A stretch of DNA of 64,000 nt from Dioscorea cayenensis subsp. rotundata (taxonomy: Eukaryota; Streptophyta; Magnoliopsida; Dioscoreales; Dioscoreaceae): assembly GCF_009730915.1 (NCBI RefSeq), contig NC_052473.1:16884100-16948099 (forward strand), written 5' to 3'. The notes under the pieces are model-generated. The model was not told where the DNA came from. It did not search any database and worked only from the letters and a program-made list of their open reading frames with translations. Position numbers and translations under genes: made by a program. Shown here in pieces: positions 45,220 through 58,880 of the stretch (position 1 is the first letter of the stretch; each line of letters opens with the position of its first letter).

Positions 45220-47565
45220 ATTCAAATCCGCGCGTCACTCATTTCCTTCTCCCTCATCTTGAAGCTCTAGATCTTAGATTCTAGCCGTAACTCTGATGAG
45301 AGATCGAGGTTGCTCCTATTTTTCTTCTTCGGAATTTTATTATTTTTATTTTGGAATCATGCAGTATGATTTTTGCAAACATATATATTATAATGGGTAG
45401 GTTCACATAAAATTAATTTTGTTGATTAATTAAGTGTCTTTTGCTGAACTATGATCCATAAAACTATGCGCATTTATTCTTGATTTTGAGGAAAAGTACC
45501 CATTTTTATTAAAGATTTCACAACTCTGCCAGTGATTTGTAATTGCTTTCATCATCTAGGGCAATATATGAGGGCACACATATATATACTAACGAAGAAG
45601 TGCAGAAGTTTTTGATTTCTGTGTTTGGTTGTGTTATCATGTATTTTGTCATTGCAAGACGAATGGATACGACTATCAAGAATTTCAGATTGGAATTGGT
45701 TGTGTTTAAGAAATTTCTTTGTAATAGTTGCAGGGTGATCAAGAGAGGCGTGGAAAGATATTTAGAAAATTACTGATCATTTTAAGCACATATGGCTACT
45801 AAAAGGGTCGCGATAGAATTAGCAATCTTCCATCTGAGAATCATTCTTGAGCCGCTTGCCCATGTTAGATGCTGTAAGGACTAGCATTTTGTCCACTAAG
45901 TGGAGATATGAATGGGCTTCATTGGCAAGTAATTTGGTTTCTCGGATGATAAAGTGACTTTGCATCTTGCTCAGAGTATGTTTGATGATATGTCTCTTGA
46001 CTTTGTTAATCGATTTCTCTTATTACATGACGCTCTGATACTTAAGTTCCATCTTATGATAAGGAAATCTGAAAGTCAGTGAAACCATTGATAGAATTGG
46101 ATTCTTGCGTGTATCAAGAAAGGGAAGTCCAAAACTTTAGACTTGTTTTCTCGAGACCATTGGATAACACGATAACCCACGGGTCCATTCTAGTCTTTTT
46201 CTTATCATACTTTGAGGCATCTTTGGGTCGGTCAACACCGCGCATGGCCATCTCGCCAGCAGTATCCTTTAAAGGCTGCTTCTATGATGTGAGACCCTGA
46301 GAACTCCATGAAATACTCGCACTCTCAAAGGATGATTTAAATTATTTTGGTTTCTAGTTGCTCTCGCTGCAACATAGACCTCCGCTAGTCGTCGATGAAG
46401 AATGGTAATAGTCTTGAAACAGAAGGAAAAGATCGCGAGTCGCCATGTCCGAGTTTTCCTCCTTCTCCATTTTTGGCAAATTATGATCCGATTGATAGGA
46501 GACATAAACTTAGCGCGGCCTGCATAATCTTCCAACTAATTTGCTAGTAGGTTACGGTTTTATCAGTGCAAATAAAATTTGTGGACGGTGAGCTTATTAG
46601 TGCCTCAAAAATTTTCGCAGGCTTGGAACAAGGTGAGAGACTCTTTGAGCTTTTATGCATGTAATGTTTTCACCGGATGAACTCTGGAGAACTTGATTCT
46701 AGAATTGCACTTTCCGCTAAATGAGTTGTGACGTTGTTGATGGCTATAAAGCACGCCATTCTGATACACTCTCAAGATTCAGTCAAACAGCCTCAATGTT
46801 TGGGAGATAAGTACTTTCAAACATGTCCAATGGTTGCCCTCTACTTCATGATGCATCTTTCAATTTACTTAGTTGTCAAAAGAAGTTGTGGCGTGGCGGG
46901 ACCTACAAAAGATAGAGAAGGATTTTTGAAAACTTCCTAGAGGTGAATATATACCGATGCATAACTTCATTATTATTTGCAGAATTTTTCATGGCATGAT
47001 GGGCTCATGCTTTCTTCTTTCGTCTTCTTTGTTCTTGCCATAGATATGTGGCAAATTTGTGCACAAGTCTCACTGCTTCACATTCGATCACTTGATGAAT
47101 TTATCTTTTAGTGTAATGTTCGGGGACACTGAAAAGTGAATATGCACTCTTCATGTTACATGGAGAAGGCCCAAAGCTATACAATCTCTCTTGAAATTAA
47201 GGGTATATGAGAAATCTTCTTCGCTTTATAAGAATACCAAGTTAATCACAACTCTATTAACCTGTGTATATGAGACATTGTCATATGCGCATGATTGCCC
47301 AAACTTTTGGAAACATGCCATGAGCGGGGAATTCAAAATTTATCCTTGATCAACTTCTCAACTGTGAAGCTCGATGATTTTTGGGTACGAAAAATGAGTT
47401 TTCATTTTTGTCGTTCATATTCTGCATCTCCGATGCTAAAAAAGATGCCGATACGGAGCAAGGAATAATCCATTGACGAAGTCGTCGGAACTTTACAAAA
47501 GCTATATGGAGTTGAAGAAATCATTTAGTCAAGTTGCAATCACTTATGTTCGAAATGAATTATCA
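45220..47565 (+). pseudogene. F-box/LRR protein pseudogene (At1g13570-like type)
   Basis: A leader-like stretch (45230-45310) and intron-like sequence end in TTGCAG at 45734. The following ~1.8 kb matches an F-box/LRR protein only piecewise across all three frames. Pieces are DRISNLPSE, RTSILSTKWRYEWASLASNL (F-box end), DFVNRFLLLHDALILKF-like, IDRIGFLRVSRKG, SFKGC, ELHEILALSKDDLNYFGF, NLPTNLLVGYGFISANKICG, and RRKESIDEVVGTLQKLYGVE-like near the end. I count many small indels and stops, so the locus cannot make a protein. The order of the pieces is preserved. Confidence 0.75.
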
Positions 47566-48598
47566 GAGTAGTTTTTAAAAATCTCAAACTTTTTCCATTG
47601 ATCTGTAATAAAAACTATTAACGTTGTTTTTAGTTTTACTGTGATGCATGTTTCTTGAATATTGTTTAAACTTGTCATATTTTTAGTTGTTGGGGATGAA
47701 ATTGTGAAGCTGCATGTCTTTTCTTACTCATTAATATAGATTTTTAATGTGATGACTTGAAAAGTTTTTCTCTCTGATTTGTTAGATATTGTACAAATTT
47801 GTAATTAAAAGCATTGTTTTTCATTATAATTTATTCAAGATAAATTAAAACATTAATATTATGAATGATCTTTTGATTGGATATTAGCTTGAAACTTTTT
47901 CTTTTTGTCATTAGGAGATATATAAATTAGGGTTGTCTATTGAGCCTTTTAAATATTGCAAAGCATAAAATTTAACAAAAAGTTCTGTTGGGGAAAAATG
48001 TTTAAGTTATATATATAGTTAAAAGAAGAATTTTGTGCATATGTTCTTGGAAGTTTAAATGATATTACTAAATTATATAAAAATCAATTTTATACTTTCA
48101 TCAAAAATTAATATTTATAAAAATATTTGAGAAAATGCATATATACCCCAGTTATATATTTGGTTGCTCATTGAATAATATATATTTTTAAATGTACTCA
48201 TAAATTTTCTTTTGCATATATGGACATTATTAGTTAGTAACATGAGTCTAAAATTTGAAATACCTAAAACATTTACTTGTGGAATATCTTTGATATGTTG
48301 AATCATATCAATATATATTCTATATGAGGTTGATTATAAGGAATATGAAACTTAAAAATATTTAATTATTGGCCCAAGTATGATAAATCTTGAATTTTTA
48401 TAAAACAAAGCTAAAGAAAAGTGCTCCATTTTATCAATTGCTCCACTACTGTGAAAACACTAAAAAGACAATCTTCTCAAATGGGATTAGATTATAGCTT
48501 TCAAAAGAATTAACTCTTCCATTTATACCCAAGTAACACTGATTCATGATTATAAAAATAAAAATTAAAAACTATTGAAGTTTGAGAAAAGGTGTGTA

Positions 48599-48635
<37 letters not shown>

Positions 48636-49867
48636 GATATTGTAAGACTCACATACGTAAAAACAAGGTTAATTTACATATATCAACCTTCTATTTTATT
48701 GTTTTATTTTTGTTGATATAACTAAAACTCAAGAATACCTTTAGATAGTTCTAAAATCCTGTCTATAGTCTTAAATCCCAAAAATATAAAATTGACTAAC
48801 ATGAAGGGTTTTATAAAATATATAAATGTATGGCTTTTGGGTGAAATTAAACACATCCAAAATCTCCAAAAATCTAATCCACCATCAATTAACCATCCAC
48901 AAGAGCCAAGGTATCATCAGAAGCTAACTTCCAAATTGTCTTGTCCATAAGCTAAAATAGAAAAATTAGTTAAATATTTATAGAAGTTTGTGCTAAGAGT
49001 CAAATCAAAATGTAAATAAGGAAGTTAATTTCGGTGAATATGTGTATATGGACAAATGTGTTTAGTTAAAGGTTTGTATGTGTTCAAAAGAAGGTTTGAT
49101 AAGTATAATTAAATATAGAGATACCCCTTGCAGAGACTAGTGATGTATATGTTGTAGTGATAACTGATAAGAAAGAATTACTACATTATGTTATGCAAAT
49201 ACAAATTTTTTAAAAAATTGAAATGAAAAGAAGTTATTATTAAATTTATTGGATATCTTTCCAATATGTTATTTCATTCTCCATCTTTCAGAGCAAATAT
49301 TCAAGGTGAGCAATGTTACATTTTTATCTCTCCAATTCACTATTTTTTATTTCTATTGTGAATACATGATATATAATGTTATTTGGATCATCTTGATTTG
49401 CATATTTTAAAGTTGTTTCTTTCTTTCACATATATAACTCTGTATAATCCATATATTGACACTTTGTTTTCTTGTGATCACATCTATGAATAAACTCTCA
49501 TTAATGGTTTCTTCTCATTTTTCAGTAAATGTTGTATTTGAAAATAAGAAAAGAAATTGTGGGTTGAGGGAGCTAGTTATGATTTTGTTCCTTTGAAAAT
49601 TTATACAATTGTGAGTGGTACCTCCACTCTGCTGGGATATTATTCCATTCCATTAATGTTTAATATTATTAATGAAATTATTGATGACTGTTTTTCTTGC
49701 AAGGTTGTAAGACAAATTATTGTTCCGCCTGTTAAAAATATTTAATATATAGTCTCTATTGTTATCTCACATTTGTCCATATATTTTCAAATCTATATTT
49801 TTGGGGCAAAATTTATGGAATTTTTGAAGCTTTAGTATACGACTTTTTATGCATTGTTAATAAAGCT
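47566..49867. other. Intergenic, A+T-rich
   Basis: Contains an ATA microsatellite at about 48602-48636. A short open stretch near 49557-49745 has no recognised homology. Nothing else. Confidence 0.45.
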
Positions 49868-50080
49868 GGAAATTGCCAAAAACCTTTTAAAGTTTGTAGA
49901 ATTGCCAAAAACACCCGTCAGCTTTTTGCAATCCCAAAAACCCTCCTTTTAAAAAGTCTCATGTTTTTCAAACCCCAAAACTCGTAGAACGGATGTGAAC
50001 GGAGTGAGTTTCAAATGGATGTCAAAATGCCCTTGCATGGGGAGTCGGGTCACACCATCTCGTCGATTTGAGAGGAAGTG
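49868..50080. repeat. MULE left terminal region
   Basis: C/A-rich sequence with repeated GCCAAAAAC / CCCAAAAACC motifs. Counterpart of 58880-59015 in inverse orientation. Confidence 0.55.
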
Positions 50081-50539
50081 GCGAAGTTTTCCGTAGGGGT
50101 AACTCGAGAGACGAATTTATCGGAGGCCCTGCTTAATTGCTTTTTCTCAACTCACGCCTTCGCCTTTTTCCATCTCCAAGTCGCTCCAAAAGTTGTCTCT
50201 ACCGCTGCCTCCTGGAATTGGCATTTCATCGCCTTTTTCCTTTCCACCCAGATTCTCAAGGAGAAGTCCCCGCCAAGAACTAGTTGGCATTTCATCGCTT
50301 GCAATCTAAGGTATCGAGTATGGTTTTACGTTAACTGCTCACATAAAGAAAGATTTTTTTCGGTTTTGTTTTGTGCTCCTGCTTTTGTCGGAAGATATCA
50401 AGTCTCATAGGGGATTTCTACCGGGGTTTTTGTTAGTCTCATAGGAGATTTCATCTAGTGGTTTTGTTTTGTTTTCAGTATTACGTATACACTACTATCG
50501 AAATAGTTTTTTCGATCATATGATTTGTGTAATATTTAT

Positions 50540-50770
50540 AATGTACATTTCCGCTTCGCTTGATATGGTTGCGCTTTTACAAATGAGGTCGACGCTTTAA
50601 GAAATGAGATGTTACGCTTTAACATTTGTCTGTCTCTGCTTTAAGTATTCTCGCCTCTGCTTAGCAAAATGGGTCTCTGCTTAACATTTTTATATCTCTC
50701 GCTTTAATAACCGAGAGTTTCACTGCTTAAAACCTTATATTTCCGCTTAAACTTTTGTCAATACCGCATG
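50540..50770. repeat. CGCTTAA-type degenerate repeat block
   Basis: Short units of roughly 20-25 bases with a core (C/T)GCTTAA(A/C) and T-rich tails (CTCTGCTTAACATTTTTATA, CCGCTTAAACTTTTGTCAAT). Related blocks occur at about 51640-51800, 53015-53165, 54100-54375, 55010-55175, 56510-56690, 57290-57680, 57950-58000 and 58690-58790. Confidence 0.6.
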
Positions 50771-50870
50771 TTGAATGTGTTGTTATCATGTCGCAGCTTT
50801 TGCGAGTATGGCGTGTCAACCCTAGTTAACTGGGCGCTGCTATTTCGACACTCTGCTATGGAGACCTTGA

Positions 50871-53800
50871 ATGAATCTGAAAGTTAATACACCTCGACAC
50901 CGGGAGATTATTCAAGGACACCGCTATAGCCGCTCAATCGAAATCGGAAGCCATATACCAAGAGAGGGCCCTTCTGATTCTCTTTTGCAAAAGGTACATG
51001 ATGGTCGCACCAATAAATTCGTGGATCGGGGAAAGCTCACCGAGTTTCGCACCTCAAGATGTGCCCTCGCTCTTGGTCTGCATGCATGGATGGCGACGCA
51101 GCTGGTCTTCGTAAGAAGAAAACCAGTCGGCTCTCAAGGGCGGTATTCTATCAAAAGACCCACGAGAGACACAGCAGACTCCATCAAGAGCACTCGTGCA
51201 ACTTGTTCGACGAGGGAGAAGAAGATAATTTTGTCAAACTCCCCGATGGTGCTTTCACTGGGGACAGTCCTCTTCCCAAATACATCATGCCCGGGTTCCG
51301 AACTCGATCGCTGATTACGCCGATGATCTACCGACCCATGGGGCGACACGCACGGGCGCAGCGACGCATAAGCGGCTTATGGAGGATATTCCATCAAGCG
51401 TCACCGAGTGCAAGATAGATGCGCCCGGAAGAAGACCAACACAGGGGTACATTAAGGGTTGCTTTTCCGCGCTTAACGTCTGTTTTTACGAGATCGACTG
51501 AACGGGAAGAAAGTCCGCTTCTCGAAGATCCCAAGGGATGTCGTATTACGTGAAAGTACTCTACCTGAAGCAAGCGACGGTAGAAACGAGCCTTGACACG
51601 TCGATGGAAAAAGAGGTAATAAATCATGGACAATGTTTAACATAAGTCTTTAATGTTTAAACATTTTATTTAGCGCTTAACTTTTAGTATTTTACCGCTT
51701 TAACTATTATTCATACCGGTTTAAATATTTTTGTTCTCCGCTTAATTATATTCTATAACGCTTAAATATATAAACACTGCTTAAATATAGTTTTTTTATA
51801 GTTTAAAAATGAATGATCCTCACCGAAATTGTTCTGGGTTTACATATGTTAGTTTCGAGCTGGTTCCGCTGAATCGTCAAGAAGAAATATTTGTTAGCCA
51901 ACCGACTCATGGATGCCATCGCTCCCGAACCACTTGTCAAGGCGTGATGAGAGGGCGGCCTCTATCGCGCTAGGCCGACGCCCGCTCTCCCTACTTCCAG
52001 CCCCCACCACGCCGCATCGCATTCCTCGACGCCGGAGAAGCCCTCCCCTACCCCGCAGATTGCAACAACCCCCTACCACGACAACGATGGGGTCTCCGAC
52101 CATGGCAGCCCTCCGACCAGCGGTATTTCACCGTGACATTAGGGCTAAGATGTCACCGCGAACTTTTACGCAGTATGCGTGATATTGACGATCGAGTTTC
52201 TCGGCTTGTCGCCGTGGTGGAGGCGCTCGGAAGGACGTTTCACAACCTGGCCGCGCCATCCTCGAAAAGAATCGAAGCACCCGTGACTAACGAGGCGGCC
52301 GAATTTGACGACCATTTACATCATCGGAAGGTCATTCCAAGGCGCACATTCAAGAGACTTTTGCGAAAAAGAGGAGAACAATATCGCCTCCCTGCTCCAC
52401 CGCCGACCGACGATGAAACAATAGCAACACCATCGGCGGCCGATGTCAGCATCGAGTCTCGCCAGCTGATGACATGGACACGACGTGGAGGACATCGAGA
52501 TGATGTGGCTGCTGCTCGCGGCTGAGAAGGCTCGTCGACTTCTCTCTCGATGAAATCGCCGACTCGTGGAACCGGGTCGCCGAGATTGCATGCATCAAAG
52601 ATGGACACAACTCAAGATCAAGAACAAGTTAAGGGTGTGTCTCCCAATGATGCTGCGGTTGCTACGGCACACGGCTGAGAAGATCGCTCGAATCCTGCCG
52701 CTGGCCGTCGCCGCGCCGACATAGCATGCAAGCCCAAGCCGTACACAATCCCACAACAAGAACAACCATGTAAGGATGTGTCTAGCAGTTGATGCTCGCC
52801 ATCGCCCCCGCATCGAAGGAAGATGTCGATGAAGACCCCGACCGAAGCAACAGAGAGATGATCAAGGCCAATCAAAAATCGGGACCGGATCTGCTCTGAA
52901 AGCTTTTATTCAAGAAGAAGAAAATGGGTTGGCTCGAGTCGTTTTAACAAATACGAAGCAGGAGTTGATGAGGATCTTCCTCAACCCGCCTACGGATTCG
53001 GGTAAGTGTAACGCTTTTTATGTTATTGTTTAAAGGGTTTCTTATAGTGTTTAACTATTTCCTAATAGTGTTTAATACCTTTATGTTATCATTTAAGTTT
53101 TCTACTTATCGCTTAATTATATATAATATCATGTAACAATTGATAATATCATTTAAATACTTTACAATATGGTCTTATTATATCCGTTATCGCTAATCCT
53201 CAAGACCGTCGGTAGAAGAATGACGCTCGCCAGACCACACGCGATGACATTATACACGTCGCTGAGGGGAAGGAGACGGTCATCGATGATGTGATGGACG
53301 CCAGATCGCATCATACAAAAGTCGCCGAGCAAAAGAGCCATATCCTTACAAGAGGCGCGCTCCATCACCGCATCATGCTTACTGCTTATGTCAAAAGCAG
53401 GACGACGCATACATGACACAATTATGGCTATGATCGGGGATGCCGTGCGAACTCGCATGAAGTTCAAAATTGTCATCCTCCCGATAATCACGAATGGCCA
53501 CTTCCATGTCGCCGCTGCCCGGACAATGATAAACAAGAATACAGCATTATTCTTCATGTCCGAGTACGATAAGGGACGCTGTTGGACATGGTAAGTTCTT
53601 TAATTACGTCCGATCAATATCTCGCTTTGGTATTTAAATCGGTATTCTAATCTCGACTTGCATATCTCGACAATGGAATCTATTCGACCTCGTGTCGATG
53701 CATGGAGTTCGCGAGTCGGGCGATCGCAGAAGTACCCAGGCATCGCATACGTAAAACCCCACGCCTAAAAACAAGGAAGGCCGATCTGCGACCGCTCACG

Positions 53801-53950
53801 CTATGCGGTTTTATCGAGCAATTACCACTGGGGTGAGAAGTTACGGCCATCGCAGCATGGGACGCTCCTTACCTCAGATTACTGTGATGTTACCCGTGAT
53901 ACTTAAGGAGGGAGGGTACCGGCCTCATGACAAAGGGGGTCGCACAAGCG
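50871..53950 (+). pseudogene. ULP1-like (C48) cysteine protease of the MULE
   Basis: The catalytic part is recognisable at about 53440-53850. KIVILPIITNGHFHV carries the catalytic His and is followed by a segment like CMEFASRAIAEVP. After an intron-like gap (53590-53690) comes a broken D-C-G..Y-V-M-R-F-I-E-Q-L stretch at about 53785-53830 with the nucleophile Cys region. These are landmarks of the Ulp1/SENP fold used by SUMO and related proteases. The upstream part (open stretches at 50871-51418 and 51913-52525) is basic and unrecognised; in other plant MULEs this region holds poorly conserved domains. Frameshifts and stops are frequent throughout. Confidence 0.65.
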
Positions 53951-54609
53951 GGTTAAATTTTGTTTTTGAATAACATGTCCTCAGTATATCCGATCATCAA
54001 TCAAATGTAACTCGACAAATTCAATTCATTGTTTTTCGTGTTCGAAGAACATGACTTGTATATCTTAATGTAAATTTTTGTTTGTTTTGAATTGTAAAAG
54101 GTGTTAAATTCCATTCGGTTTTTATTTCATTGTTTAATTTACGTCTGTAATTGTGTACATTTCACTTTCATTGTTTAAATATACTATATATCGCTTTAAA
54201 CATCAGCTTTAAATATTTCAAAATACGTGTACCGCTTTAAAAATAACACCATCTCTCGTTTAAATCAAATGCACTCATTGTTTTAAACATCGGGCTTGAA
54301 ATATTTCAAATTACACTGTATCCGCTTAAAATAACAATGTCTCTGTGTAAATACATTCAATTCGTTGTAAAGAGTAAGAGTTTAAATGTGGAAAGGTTCC
54401 CATCGATACACAATGCTTCCTCGCCATCGCTTGCTTATTAACAACGCTAGTCGGCGACAGCTTTCATCATGCAAGATCGTCGATCGTGACCGGATCCTCG
54501 GCGTCGGGTCGCAATGTAACTCGCGGACATCAAACGCCATGCGACTCGATCCTCTTTTCGTCTCAGCCGCCTCAGTCGCTTCTCTAGTCATCACGCGTCG
54601 CAAACTAAG

Positions 54610-56511
54610 CTCACGACTGGCGCCTCAAGGCCCTGTCATCGCCGGGTATGGGGAATATAGCTTCCTTGTACGCCCGCGTTGTAATTGTCGACGGCGACCC
54701 AGTACCCGCTAATAAATCGATGTACGCTGCGTTCATGCTCGCATTGTCGCCGCGCAAGACATGTTTCGCAAGGGATACCATAAACTTGCTACCTTCGACT
54801 ACGAACAAGTTCCGATGGCGAGATCCACGATAGTTTGCGATTGGTCGATCACTGCATCATCGATCGTAATAACGCACCAACACTGAAGACTTCGGGCTCG
54901 TCCCTCAATAATGATCTCTAACTTCAATGTATGTCTGCGCATAGTAGCTCTCCCATTTGGTCGCTCGCTTCACGCCCGAGTTACATAACATGCATCAACT
55001 TGAACCCGCAAATAATGTTAAATAAAGACGCTGATGGTTAAATAACTACATCGACGATTTTAAACATTATTGTAATTATTTAAACGAAATGATTAATATT
55101 TAAAAGTCGACTAAAGTGTAATGAAACAAAGATTGAGAATGTTTAGCGGGGTAATACTAAATGTTAAGTGTAAACCAACATTCGCAGACCTTATGGAGTC
55201 GTAGCATTTTCACACGCCGAGAAATGAGCGAGCTTCAGATCCAAGCATTGAAACGACTCGCGACGTTTGGCAGATACATCTCACGCTGACGATCACCTCC
55301 GAGCGGATAATTCGACCAATGTGCCATATCCGGATTTATTAATCAACCGATGATGAGCTCGGGATGATACGGCATCGCGATTCATTCACGGTATTGCCGA
55401 AATCTTTTAGCGCTGGATGCCCGCACGATGCGAAGCGTATAGACCAGACTCTCCCTCGATGCGCAAGTCGACATTGGCTTTTCGCAAAATTGGCCTCCAA
55501 ATGCTCGAAGGCAGATGACGCATGTGGCGAAGAAGGGAAGACTCTCGCAATTGCGCTCACAAGGCCCTCGACCGTCCGACACCGAAGGTAATTATCTCAT
55601 GATAATCTCCACTCGTATAAGGCGTCGCCTAATCCTAGATACTGAACCAAGTCCAATTGGCATCGGTCTCTGGGTTTCGACTATACCGAAGAAAGCGACG
55701 TGGAAAAACCATTGTTACCATCTTTCCTCGTGGCGACCTGAGTGTACCGATATGTTTCCAAGGGAGGTGGGTACCATCGAGATGAAAGAAGTGCCTCGCA
55801 AGCCCTCTTTGAATCCCACGATACACGCGTTAAAAGAAAAAGAATGCACGTTTAAAAGCGATCACCGCATCTCTCTCACGATCGCAACTCGCCTGGATTT
55901 GTCTCAGCCACCTTATCCACAGTACCAAAGCAAAGCAGATCATAGCGGAGATGTCACCGCTGGCACGAGGACCACTCCGGGCATGCTCTTTTCCCAACCA
56001 AGCCTCGCTTGTATGGTATGGACACCATGTCTCCCGCATAACATGTCCTTCTCGAATGTCGATGGCCTCATGACAAGGGGCGGTCCTCGAGCTTGAATCA
56101 CTCGTGCGCTAACCCATTGGGACGCCTTTCGGACGTGAGCCAGAACCTACGCCACCACCGCATAGTGTGTAGACGGGTTGATTGTCTTGATTCAGAGTAT
56201 GTTATACTCTTTTTGATCGTATGAAGGCGCCAACGACAACCATCGGCGGCAAGATTCCATCGGCCATTCGATGTTTTTCGTTCTTTATGAATTTGAAGTC
56301 GAAAATTCCTTTTGATTGACATGATTTGAAGTACATCCGCGAAATGTTCGACACCGTCAAAAGCGTTGTCAATATCCAACGACAACACTTCGTAATGATC
56401 GGCGAGGAAGGAAGACATCCCACGCCGCCATGGTCGCCCTATGGGGATGAATGTGGGAGCGCTCGCAGAATCTCGAATTCCCCGCCAACACTGATCGAAT
56501 GAAAAGATCAA
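54610..56511 (-). pseudogene. MURA/MuDR transposase of the MULE
   Basis: On the minus strand, in order: an N-terminal MuDR domain (56210-56440: VEHFADVLQIMSIKRNFRLQ, a KNEKHRMADG segment, CRWRLHT), then AWLGKEHAR and GDISAM (about 55980). The catalytic-domain segment follows (55635-55826: LDGTHLPWKHIGTL, VFP, NWTWFSI), with the first catalytic Asp in DGTHL. Next are FEHLEANFAKSQC (about 55490), FNAWI (about 55245) and a C-terminal YKEAIFPIPGDD (about 54650). The zinc-knuckle/SWIM Cys cannot be traced cleanly. Each segment sits in a different frame, so several indels separate them. It is the tail-to-tail neighbour of the ULP1-like gene, as expected within one MULE. Confidence 0.8.
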
Positions 56512-58880
56512 TATGTTAAGCTGAGAGAGTATAATGTTTAAGCGATAATTACAATAGTTAAGCGTTAAATTAAATACTTAAAGCAATTAACTAATAACGT
56601 AAAGGACTGAGTATAATACGTTAACCAGATGGCGGACATATTTAAACATAATGACCCCGCACAACCGAATAATTAAAAGAAAGGAACTTCTAACGAGTAA
56701 ACCCTCGCTTTTCATTAGGATTCTGCATGGCACATTTTCTCGCCCCTCGACGACAAGATCAACTACAAAGACATTTTAGAAGATGGAATGGGACGCTGAC
56801 ACATCGCTGGAAAGTCAACACTCGTTTTTCGATTGGGCAGAACCGTTTTATATCCATCCGGGTGTGATGAACTTAACCACGATGAGAGAAACTTGAGACC
56901 CCATCGCTCACATATCTCACCTTTACCAACTCCCAGAAGTCCGAGAGCTGAACATTAGCACTCTTCCTCCCCGTTGAGATCTAGCAATACCACAAAAACT
57001 CTCCATAATATATCGGTCGAAAACCAAATCGATACAAACCCGAAATGAAATCGAAGAACAAAAAGAAGGCGAAGAAGAAGAAGTAGAAGATGTAAGAACA
57101 AACAGCGGTCGGAAAGGCAAACAAAAAGTGCAGATTGTATGCATAGAGGTTAGACTAGGCGTGATGTGATTGGGCGGTATTTTTCCCTCCGTCCCAAGGG
57201 CAAAAGGGAAATATATGTCACCTGTCATCGAGGAAGACATATTATCAGTCGTTCGAATGAAAGTTCTCAACTCAACATGAGTCTCGTCATGTAAAGCGCT
57301 AAGCTTTTTATGTTTAAATCGGATACATATAGTGTTTAAAAAATGGTTAATTGTTTAACTAAAAGTCTATATCATTTAAATAATATGTTATTGTTTTAAA
57401 TTGAATGCTTTCACTGACATCGCGTTGAAGATGGGTATCTCCTGGGTCATCTGTTTAAACATCTTTTACGTATTTTTCTTAAACACCGTTATCGTTTGTT
57501 TAAAGAGTAACTCGAGTAGTGTTTAACTTTTCTCATTGTTTACACCGTTGTCATCATGTTTAAAGAGTAACTTTTTCTTAAACACCGTTGTCATTGTTTA
57601 AACATATTTACTGTATTTTTATTGTTTCTGATGAGCGTTCTTTTTGTTTCCCACATTGTTTGTTTTTACTAGGTACTATGTTTAAATTTCGAGTTCACGA
57701 TCGACAAGCTTGTTTCGTTTTTATTTATAAAAAGATTTACTGACATTTTACAACATTCTACAACGTCCGCTCGGACTTTGGACACTCACGCACTCGACCC
57801 TCGATAATCGAAACAAGTGTATGCAGACATTCGAATACTCACGTGTTTGCATAACATGTCGTCATCTCGAACTCCCGACAACGTCACTAACATTAAAAAG
57901 GTTAAACAACACACATTCATGAAAATGACTATTAGGGCGATGTGTGAGGTCGGGACTTAAAGCGAAGATACTAATAGTTAAACACGTAGCGTAATAGTTG
58001 TACTGTCGTAATGTTCTTAAATGGTAACGGAAAGTCTCAAGTGATAAATATCAACTCAGTCTTAAAGGATGTTTCTCGATCTTCCTCCTCAGAGAATCCT
58101 CCCATGATCATCGAAATCGTGAAAAATTTCTTTTTCTTACCCAGTCGAAATGCTCAGCAATTGCTTGCATCGTCCGCTATCGAAGAATCCTCTGCGTTCG
58201 AGCGATTATGAGAGCATTTTCGACTAAGCGAAAAAAGATAGTTTAACTGTTGCAGTGATTGCGGTAAACGATTCTCGAGATAAGGAAGAAGGTTACGAAA
58301 CGTCCTTTTCGGATAAAGTGAGTTATCCGTGGGAAGAGGAGGGCGAGGGAGGAGGAGGGATGAGGAGGATGATGAGGGGCGACGGTGGTTGTCCCGTCGG
58401 GAGGGTTCTTCTACAGTTGTTTATGGTGTGAATTCCACAGCGGTGACTCTTACATGTCCAGGAAAAAAGTTAAGCCATCGGTGCGCAGACATTGGTGATG
58501 AGAGCGAGCGGGTGTTCGGGAAAGAAATTATGTTCACAGTCGTAAATTTTAATGCGTCAGTTAATTCTTATGCGCGGGATACCATAACTGCTACACCGCC
58601 ACGTGCTGCTCTGCCAGCAATTCGGATCGAACGAAAAATATCACGTTTTACGCGAGAGACTTTTGAGAATTTACACGTTAATATGAATAGTTATCATTAT
58701 AAAAGACAGCGTTAAAGCGGAGATGGGAAGTATTACACGGATATGATAATTATTAAGCGTGTTAGTAAAATATTTAAAGCGTTAAACCAAGCGAGTGCCC
58801 TTGAGGTTGAACATGATGTGATTTTGGCGCTTTCGCTTTCCCACCATTTTCGGTAAAATAGGGATTTAGCAACATGGGAC
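56512..58880. other. MULE right arm without an assigned gene
   Basis: Contains an acidic/Lys-rich coding-like stretch near 57000-57100 (GAAGAAGAAGAAG runs), which may be the start of the MURA gene. Also present are several TTAAGCG/GTTTAAA repeat blocks and a basic Arg/Gly-rich open stretch at 58329-58715. None gives a recognisable domain. Confidence 0.4.

Noticed and set aside
49557..49745. 62-codon frame before the MULE
   Set aside because: No motif, no paralogue in the window, A+T-rich context.
55515..56096. 193-codon plus-strand frame
   Set aside because: Opposite strand of the MURA transposase; the minus-strand reading carries the DGTHL and other family motifs.
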